Shown in pieces: positions 29,420 through 34,238 of a DNA stretch of 34,238 bases. The translations under genes were made by a program, and so were the position numbers. How positions within the stretch are numbered: position 1 is the stretch's first letter; every line of letters starts with the position of its first letter. The notes below the pieces were generated by a model. It ran no database searches, was not told where the DNA came from, and was given only the letters and a program-made list of their open reading frames with translations. The DNA is from Oscillospiraceae bacterium (GTDB lineage: Bacteria; Bacillota; Clostridia; Oscillospirales; Ruminococcaceae): positions 1 through 34,238 of the forward strand of contig JAFTQJ010000098.1 of assembly GCA_017462785.1 (NCBI GenBank), given 5' to 3'.

Positions 29420-31297
29420 CTACATGAGTTCACAAATGAGATTGGAGAATGCTACCGGATCATCGACGGGCATGCCTTCGATGAGCAGTGCCTGATGATA
29501 GAGGAGCTGGCTGTACTTCTTCAGCTTCTCATCATCCGTACCGTGCAGTGCGGTCAGCCGCTGGAATACCGGATGCTCCGGATTGATCTCCATGACAAGC
29601 TTTGCCTGCACCTTGTTGTCAGTCGGCATTGCATTGAGCACCTTCTCCATTTCCAGTGTCAGGTCGCCCTCGCTTGTCAGGCATACCGGATGGCTCTTCA
29701 GACGGCTGGAGAGCGTCACTCTCTGCACTCTGCCGTCCAGTGCTCCGCACATTACCTCGAACATATCCTTGTTGGCTTCCTTCTTTTCATCGAGTGCCTT
29801 CTTTTCCTCCTCAGTATCGAGGTCGATGTCGTTGGCAGCGATGGACTTGAACTGCTTGTCCTTGTAGGACATCATTGTCTTGACTGCGAATTCATCCACA
29901 TTGTCAAGGAAGAACAGGATCTCATAGCCCTTTTCCAGCACAGCTTCCGTCTGGGGCAGTGCCTTGATACGCTCCACGGAGGAGCCGCTTGCATAGTAGA
30001 TCTCCTTCTGGGATGCCGGCATGTTCTCCACATATTCCGCCAGTGTCACGGGCTTGTCACCTCTGGAGGACTTGAACAGCAGAAGATCCTGCAATTCATT
30101 CTTGTGCATGCCATAATCACTGTATACACCGAATTTCAGCTGCATGCCGAACGCTTCAAAGAACTGCTCGTACTTCTCACGGTCGCTCTTGAGCATTCTG
30201 GACAGCTCGCTGTGAATGGTCTTTTCAATGCTCTTGGCGATCATCTTCAGCTGGCGGTCATGCTGGAGCATCTCACGGGAGATGTTCAGGGACAGATCCT
30301 CAGAATCCACCAAACCACGCACAAAACTGTAATAATCCGGCAGAAGGTCGCTGCATTTGTCCATGATGAGCACACCGTTGGTGTACAGCTGCAAGCCCTT
30401 TTCGTAATCTCTGGAGTAGAAATCGAACGGTGCCTTGGACGGGATATAGAGCAGAGCATCATAGGAGATCATGCCCTCATTGTGCACATGCTTGTATGCC
30501 ATCGGGGGCATGTAGTCCATGAACTTTTCCTGATAGAAATTGTTGTAGTCGTCATCCTTCAGCTCCGTGCGGTTCTTTCTCCACAGCGGCACCATGCTGT
30601 TCAGGGTTTCCACGGTGATCTCAGTTTCGTACTCATCCTCCGTGCCGTCCTTGAGATGCTGGTGAGCCACCTGCATCTGGATGGGGAAACGGATGTAGTC
30701 GGAGTACTTCTTCACCAATGCCTGAATGCGGTACTGTTCGAGGAATTCGCTGTAATTCTCCTCCTCGGAATCATCCATCAGCTCAAGAATGATCTGTGTG
30801 CCGTGGGTCGCCTTGTCGCACTTGTGGATGGTGTAGCCCTCCACGCCCTCGGATGTCCATGCATAGGCTTCGTCCTGACCGAATGCCTTGGAATATACAG
30901 TCACACGCTTTGCCACCATGAATGCGGAATAGAAGCCGACACCGAACTGACCGATGATCTGCTGATCCTCGCCGAGCTTGTTGTCGGTCTTGAACTTCAG
31001 AGAACCGCTGCTTGCGATCGTGCCGAGGTTGTTTTCCAGCTCCTCAGCGGTCATACCGATGCCGTTGTCGGTGATGGTAATGGTGCGTGCATCCTTGTCC
31101 AGATCAATGCGGATGCAGAAATCTTCCTTGTTCAGTCCCACACTGTCATCGGTCAGGGACTGGAAATAGAGCTTGTCGATCGCATCGCTTGCGTTCGAGA
31201 TCAGCTCACGGAGAAAGATTTCCTTATGTGTATAGATCGAGTGGATCATCATGTCCAGCAGCTTCTTGGATTCTGCCTGAAATGCCTTTGTTTCCAT
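29420..31297 (-). CDS. htpG: Molecular chaperone HtpG (Hsp90)
   Basis: The 625-residue cytosolic chaperone has the GHKL ATPase domain at its N-terminus: FLRELISNASDAIDK (Asn of the E-N motif), DNGIGMT and GQFGVGFYSAFMV. The middle domain includes ISREMLQ, with the ATP-contacting arginine. The C-terminal dimerisation domain follows. Length is normal. The start at 31297 is preceded by AGAGGAAAA. It is expressed from its own promoter with a CIRCE element, so HrcA should repress it. Repeat B2 touches its stop codon. Confidence 0.96.
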   Translation of the reverse strand: METKAFQAESKKLLDMMIHSIYTHKEIFLRELISNASDAIDKLYFQSLTDDSVGLNKEDFCIRIDLDKDARTITITDNGIGMTAEELENNLGTIASSGSLKFKTDNKLGEDQQIIGQFGVGFYSAFMVAKRVTVYSKAFGQDEAYAWTSEGVEGYTIHKCDKATHGTQIILELMDDSEEENYSEFLEQYRIQALVKKYSDYIRFPIQMQVAHQHLKDGTEDEYETEITVETLNSMVPLWRKNRTELKDDDYNNFYQEKFMDYMPPMAYKHVHNEGMISYDALLYIPSKAPFDFYSRDYEKGLQLYTNGVLIMDKCSDLLPDYYSFVRGLVDSEDLSLNISREMLQHDRQLKMIAKSIEKTIHSELSRMLKSDREKYEQFFEAFGMQLKFGVYSDYGMHKNELQDLLLFKSSRGDKPVTLAEYVENMPASQKEIYYASGSSVERIKALPQTEAVLEKGYEILFFLDNVDEFAVKTMMSYKDKQFKSIAANDIDLDTEEEKKALDEKKEANKDMFEVMCGALDGRVQRVTLSSRLKSHPVCLTSEGDLTLEMEKVLNAMPTDNKVQAKLVMEINPEHPVFQRLTALHGTDDEKLKKYSQLLYHQALLIEGMPVDDPVAFSNLICELM

Positions 31298-31324
31298 TTG
31301 ATTTTCCTCTTTTCATCTTTGGTT

Positions 31325-31351
31325 TTAGCACTCTCTGTTATCGAGTGCTAA
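31325..31351. promoter_or_regulatory. CIRCE operator (HrcA binding site) of htpG
   Basis: TTAGCACTC (31325-31333), nine bases, and GAGTGCTAA (31343-31351) make a perfect CIRCE inverted repeat. It lies between the -10 box and the htpG start, so HrcA binding should repress transcription until heat or misfolded protein relieves it. Confidence 0.96.
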
Positions 31352-31355
31352 AATC

Positions 31356-31384
31356 AGTATAGCACTTTCAGCGGAAAAATGCAA
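31356..31384 (-). promoter_or_regulatory. Sigma-A promoter of htpG
   Basis: On the minus strand TTGCAT (plus 31379-31384) and TATACT (plus 31356-31361) are 17 bases apart. The start falls within the adjacent CIRCE element. Confidence 0.82.
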
Positions 31385-31437
31385 TAGGGATACCGAAATT
31401 TTCACATAGTTTTCACAACGGGTATTGAGCTATGTGC

Positions 31438-32826
31438 TTACTTTTTATCCTTGTACTCGATCTTGCTGCTGAATTTCCGCAGGCTGTAACCCTCCTTGAC
31501 GGTCATTGCACCACGGTCGATGGCGAGGGAATAATCCGGAACGTCCTTGGTCACGGTCGTGCCTGCTGCGGTGTAAACATACTTGCCGAGCTTTACAGGA
31601 GCGACCAGATTCGTATTGCAGCCGATGAAGCAGTTATCACCGATCACACAGCGGCTCTTGATGATGCCGTCATAGTTGACAGTCACTGTACCGCAGCCGA
31701 AGTTGACCTTCTTGCCGACATCACTGTCGCCGACATAGGTCAGATGTGCAACGGCGGTACCCTCACCGATCACAGAATTCTTGATCTCTACGAAGTCGCC
31801 GATCTTGACACCCTGCTTGATATGGCTGTTCGGGCGGATATGTACGAACGGACCGATCTTGACATTCGCCTCGATCGTTGACTTGTAAGCCTGCACATAG
31901 TTCAGCTGTACGCCGTCCTCAATATTGCAGTCCTCAATGATGCAGTTCGGACCGATATTGCAGTTTTCGCCGATCACGGTCTTTCCACGCAGGATCGTGC
32001 CTGCAAGGATCTGTGTGCCTGCACCGATCTCTACGTCCGGCTCAATGGTGATGCCGTCCGTGCAGGTGAATACTACGCCGTTATCCAGATGCTTGTCAAT
32101 TTCACGCATTCTTGCCAGCGTATTCAGCTCCAGCAGATCACGCTGGCTGTTCGCACCGAGGATCACGTCCGTGTTCTCTGTGCAGAATGCACCAGCCTTT
32201 TCACCCTTGGAAAGCAGGATCGCAATGGTGTCGGTCAGGTAGTATTCGCCTGCGGCATTCTCACAGCCGAGGGAATTGAGTGCATCCAGCAGTGCACCGG
32301 TTCTGAACCAGTAAGCACCGGAATTGATCTCGGTGATCGCCTTCTGCTCCATGCTTGCGTCCTTTTCCTCCACAATGCCGGAAATGCCGTTCTCAGTACG
32401 CAGGATCCTGCCGTAGCCGGTCGGATTCTGGATATTTGCTGTAATCACAGTTACTGCATTGCCCTGTGCGTCATGCTGTGCCTTTGCCTGTGCAATGGTT
32501 TCCGCATCCAGAAAAGGTGCATCACCGCAAAGCACGAGGGTGCTGCCGGAGGTGTCCTTTGCAAGGAATTCCGCCGCCTGCTGTACTGCATGCCCCGTGC
32601 CCTTCTGCTCTGCCTGAAGCACGGTGGTATATCTTCCATTTAAATAAGTGTCGATCTGCTCTCCGCAGAAGCCCTTGACGATGCAAAGCTCGCTGACTCC
32701 GGCATTTTCACAGGCACGGATGACCCATTCGAGCATCGGTCTGCCCAGTACCTCAAACAGGGGCTTGGGCTTGTTTGCCTTCATTCGCTTTCCCTTGCCG
32801 CCGGCAAGGATGATACCAAAATCCAT
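31438..32826 (-). CDS. glmU: Bifunctional GlmU (uridylyltransferase/glucosamine-1-phosphate acetyltransferase)
   Basis: The 462-residue enzyme makes UDP-N-acetylglucosamine for peptidoglycan and surface glycan. The N-terminal nucleotidyltransferase has LAGGKGKRM near residues 8-16, QKGTGHAVQ and the CGDAPF metal-site segment. The C-terminal half is a left-handed beta helix of hexapeptide repeats, seen in VEIGAGTQILAGTIL, and ends in an acetyltransferase site (HLTYVGDSDVG, NFGCGTVTVNYDG). AGGAGG precedes the ATG at 32826. A likely promoter lies about 200 bases upstream, leaving a long, structured leader. Confidence 0.96.
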   Translation of the reverse strand: MDFGIILAGGKGKRMKANKPKPLFEVLGRPMLEWVIRACENAGVSELCIVKGFCGEQIDTYLNGRYTTVLQAEQKGTGHAVQQAAEFLAKDTSGSTLVLCGDAPFLDAETIAQAKAQHDAQGNAVTVITANIQNPTGYGRILRTENGISGIVEEKDASMEQKAITEINSGAYWFRTGALLDALNSLGCENAAGEYYLTDTIAILLSKGEKAGAFCTENTDVILGANSQRDLLELNTLARMREIDKHLDNGVVFTCTDGITIEPDVEIGAGTQILAGTILRGKTVIGENCNIGPNCIIEDCNIEDGVQLNYVQAYKSTIEANVKIGPFVHIRPNSHIKQGVKIGDFVEIKNSVIGEGTAVAHLTYVGDSDVGKKVNFGCGTVTVNYDGIIKSRCVIGDNCFIGCNTNLVAPVKLGKYVYTAAGTTVTKDVPDYSLAIDRGAMTVKEGYSLRKFSSKIEYKDKK

Positions 32827-33024
32827 ATTGATTTCCTCCTATCAGATCTATCGTGCAGTCAATGTGATGCATTTTTCCAGAAATACCGACAAATCAGGGG
32901 TATCGCTGCCCCAATGGACATCCCCCTGACCGAAGCTCCTTCTTCGCACCCCATTGCTGCTGGTCTTGTGAATTATGCACAAAAATTCCCATTCCGCATA
33001 CAGCGGAAATGCAATCGGTACATA
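32827..33024 (-). other. Long, structured glmU leader candidate
   Basis: Between the putative start near 33024 and the glmU ATG no coding region is convincing. The minus strand can form TTCCGC/GCGGAA, CGAAG/CTTCG (plus 32931-32935/32942-32946) and TCAGGGG/CCCCTGA (plus 32894-32900/32923-32929). The GGGG arm can alternatively pair with CCCC at 32909-32912. Alternative pairings of this kind resemble riboswitch or attenuation leaders, but no known class was recognised. Confidence 0.35.
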
Positions 33025-33030
33025 CCTAAT

Positions 33031-33059
33031 ATTATCGCAGATATTGCCGCATTTTGCAA
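33031..33059 (-). promoter_or_regulatory. Promoter of glmU
   Basis: On the minus strand TTGCAA (plus 33054-33059) and GATAAT (plus 33031-33036) are 17 bases apart. Confidence 0.55.
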
Positions 33060-33162
33060 GTGTTTTTCCGGAGTTTTCAGTTTTTTCATAATTTTTGTGA
33101 AAAATGACATAAAAATCTGAAAGATTTTTTTCTGAAAACCTATAGCTTTTTTTGAAAAGATA

Positions 33163-33171
33163 TGTTATAAT
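33163..33171 (+). promoter_or_regulatory. Extended -10 promoter of ppdK
   Basis: TGTTATAAT is a TG-extended -10 box (33163-33171) without a convincing -35 box, in A/T-rich DNA. The predicted start is near 33178. Confidence 0.7.
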
Positions 33172-33186
33172 ATTGATAAGCCTGAA

Positions 33187-33208
33187 ACAGGGTGTCATTC
33201 TGCCCTGT
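33187..33208 (+). promoter_or_regulatory. Leader hairpin of ppdK
   Basis: ACAGGG (33187-33192) and CCCTGT (33203-33208) pair around a 10-base loop, near the predicted 5' end of the ppdK transcript. It may protect the mRNA or act as an operator. Confidence 0.5.
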
Positions 33209-33241
33209 GAAGGATCAAAATTGAATTGGAGGTAAAAACCA

Positions 33242-34238
33242 ATGAGCACAAAATTCGTTTATCAGTTCAATGAGGGCGACGCTTCTATGCGTAATACCCT
33301 CGGCGGTAAGGGTGCAAACCTGGCTGAGATGACCAAGATGGGTCTTCCGGTTCCGCAGGGCTTCACCATTTCCACTGAGGCTTGCACAAAGTACTATGAA
33401 GACGGTCGTCAGATCAACGATGAGATCATGGCTGAGATCATGAAGAACATCGAGATCATGGAAGAAAGAGTCGGCAAGAAGTTCGGCGACAAGGAGAACC
33501 CGCTCCTCGTTTCCGTTCGTTCCGGTGCAAGAGCTTCCATGCCCGGTATGATGGATACCATCCTGAACCTCGGTCTGAACGAGGAAGTTGTTGAGTTCAT
33601 GTCCGCTAAGTCCGGCAATCCGAGATGGGCTTGGGACTGCTACAGAAGATTCATCCAGATGTATTCTGACGTAGTTATGGAAGTTGGTAAGAAGTACTTC
33701 GAAGAGCTCATCGACGAGATGAAGGCAAAGAAGGGCGTAACTCAGGACGTTGAGCTGACTGCTGATGACCTGAAGGAGCTGGCTGGCCAGTTCAAGGAAG
33801 AGTACAAGTCCAAGATCGGTCAGGACTTCCCGACTGATCCCAAGGAGCAGCTGATCGGTGCTGTTAAGGCTGTATTCATAAGCTGGGACAAACCCCGTGC
33901 AAACGTATACCGTCGTGACAACGACATTCCGTACAGCTGGGGTACTGCTGTAAACGTACAGATGATGGCATTCGGCAACATGGGTGATGACTGCGGTACT
34001 GGTGTAGCATTCACTCGTGATCCTGCTACTGGTGAGAAGAAGCTCATGGGTGAGTTCCTGACAAACGCACAGGGCGAGGACGTAGTTGCTGGTGTTCGTA
34101 CTCCCATGCCCATCGCTCAGATGGAAGAGAAGTTCCCGGCTGCTTTCGCACAGTTCAAGGAAGTTTGCCAGATTCTGGAGAACCACTACAGAGATATGCA
34201 GGATATGGAGTTCACTGTTGAGAACGAGAAGCTCTACA
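33242..34238 (+). CDS. ppdK: Pyruvate, phosphate dikinase (N-terminal part, cut by the window end)
   Basis: About 332 codons are present and the frame is open at the window end. The enzyme interconverts pyruvate, ATP and phosphate with phosphoenolpyruvate, AMP and PPi, a PPi-linked glycolytic step in many anaerobes. The N-terminal ATP-grasp domain is clear: MSTKFVYQFNEGD, LGGKGANLAEM (about 20-30), VSVRSGARASMPGMMDTILNLG (about 90-111), NVQMMAFGN, and GTGVAFTRDPATGE. The phosphohistidine and PEP domains lie beyond the window. GGAGG at 33228-33232 fixes the start. Codon use differs from neighbours, rich in GTT, GCT and GGT codons, which suggests very high expression. Confidence 0.96.
   Translation, partial: MSTKFVYQFNEGDASMRNTLGGKGANLAEMTKMGLPVPQGFTISTEACTKYYEDGRQINDEIMAEIMKNIEIMEERVGKKFGDKENPLLVSVRSGARASMPGMMDTILNLGLNEEVVEFMSAKSGNPRWAWDCYRRFIQMYSDVVMEVGKKYFEELIDEMKAKKGVTQDVELTADDLKELAGQFKEEYKSKIGQDFPTDPKEQLIGAVKAVFISWDKPRANVYRRDNDIPYSWGTAVNVQMMAFGNMGDDCGTGVAFTRDPATGEKKLMGEFLTNAQGEDVVAGVRTPMPIAQMEEKFPAAFAQFKEVCQILENHYRDMQDMEFTVENEKLY

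Noticed and set aside
29213-31351. A 712-codon open frame opposite htpG
   Set aside because: It is a shadow of the HtpG frame, runs through repeat B2 and contains no recognisable domain.
33111-33129. AAAAATCT/AGATTTTT as a terminator before ppdK
   Set aside because: The stem is short and A/T-only except for one base pair, and no gene ends upstream on that strand.

Overview
The window looks like a chromosomal stretch of a Gram-positive, anaerobic gut or rumen Firmicute of the Ruminococcus group. The reasons are a signal-peptide protein pairing a cohesin-like module with a C-terminal dockerin (cellulosome parts), a sortase operon, NTP-independent glycogen/maltodextrin enzymes, pyruvate phosphate dikinase, class I two-subunit-type fumarase, strong AGGAGG ribosome sites and GC-rich third codon positions. 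A Ruminococcus champanellensis-like species would fit, but this was not tested by any search. No tRNA, rRNA, CRISPR array or prophage was seen.

Layout. (1) 1-11110, plus strand: an ABC-dependent cell-surface polysaccharide operon, with Wzm permease, Wzt ATPase with a C-terminal glycan-binding domain, coiled-coil methyltransferase, small coiled-coil protein, three GT4 glycosyltransferases, a large GT-C-like membrane protein and a polyprenyl-phosphate-type GT2. A sigma-A promoter precedes it and a bidirectional terminator ends it. (2) 11125-12069, minus: a NadA-like protein with its own promoter. (3) 12494-16289, minus: a four-gene operon of GTPase, secreted anchored protein, class D-like sortase and a four-helix membrane protein. 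(4) 16433-16672, minus: an acyl carrier protein whose leader is interrupted by a 218-bp MITE. (5) 17184-20580, plus: aroE, aroK, amidohydrolase and a fumarase alpha subunit without its beta partner. (6) 20654-21765, plus: XRE regulator and DUF1801 protein. (7) 21828-31297, minus: a small membrane protein, the cohesin-dockerin protein, a GH13 amylase, glycogen phosphorylase, thioesterase, GtrA protein and CIRCE-controlled htpG. (8) glmU (minus) and ppdK (plus, cut by the window end) diverge from a roughly 400-bp region with two leaders.

How they work together. The first operon plausibly builds, caps and exports a surface glycan. The GT2, the GT-C-like protein and the distant GtrA protein could form a lipid-linked side-sugar decoration route. 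The GH13 enzyme and phosphorylase would mobilise intracellular glucan, and PPDK fits PPi-linked glycolysis.

The most unusual signal is not a gene. At least seven intergenic repeats (near 1, 1158, 9955, 12261, 16695, 25268/25472 and 29266) are made of arrays of three or four perfect hairpins. The hairpin arms differ between copies by paired, compensating changes. One copy has clear terminal inverted repeats and an 11-bp target-site duplication, so at least part of the family is, or was, mobile. Two copies lie inside the polysaccharide operon, two start just past stop codons, and one lies between a promoter and its gene.
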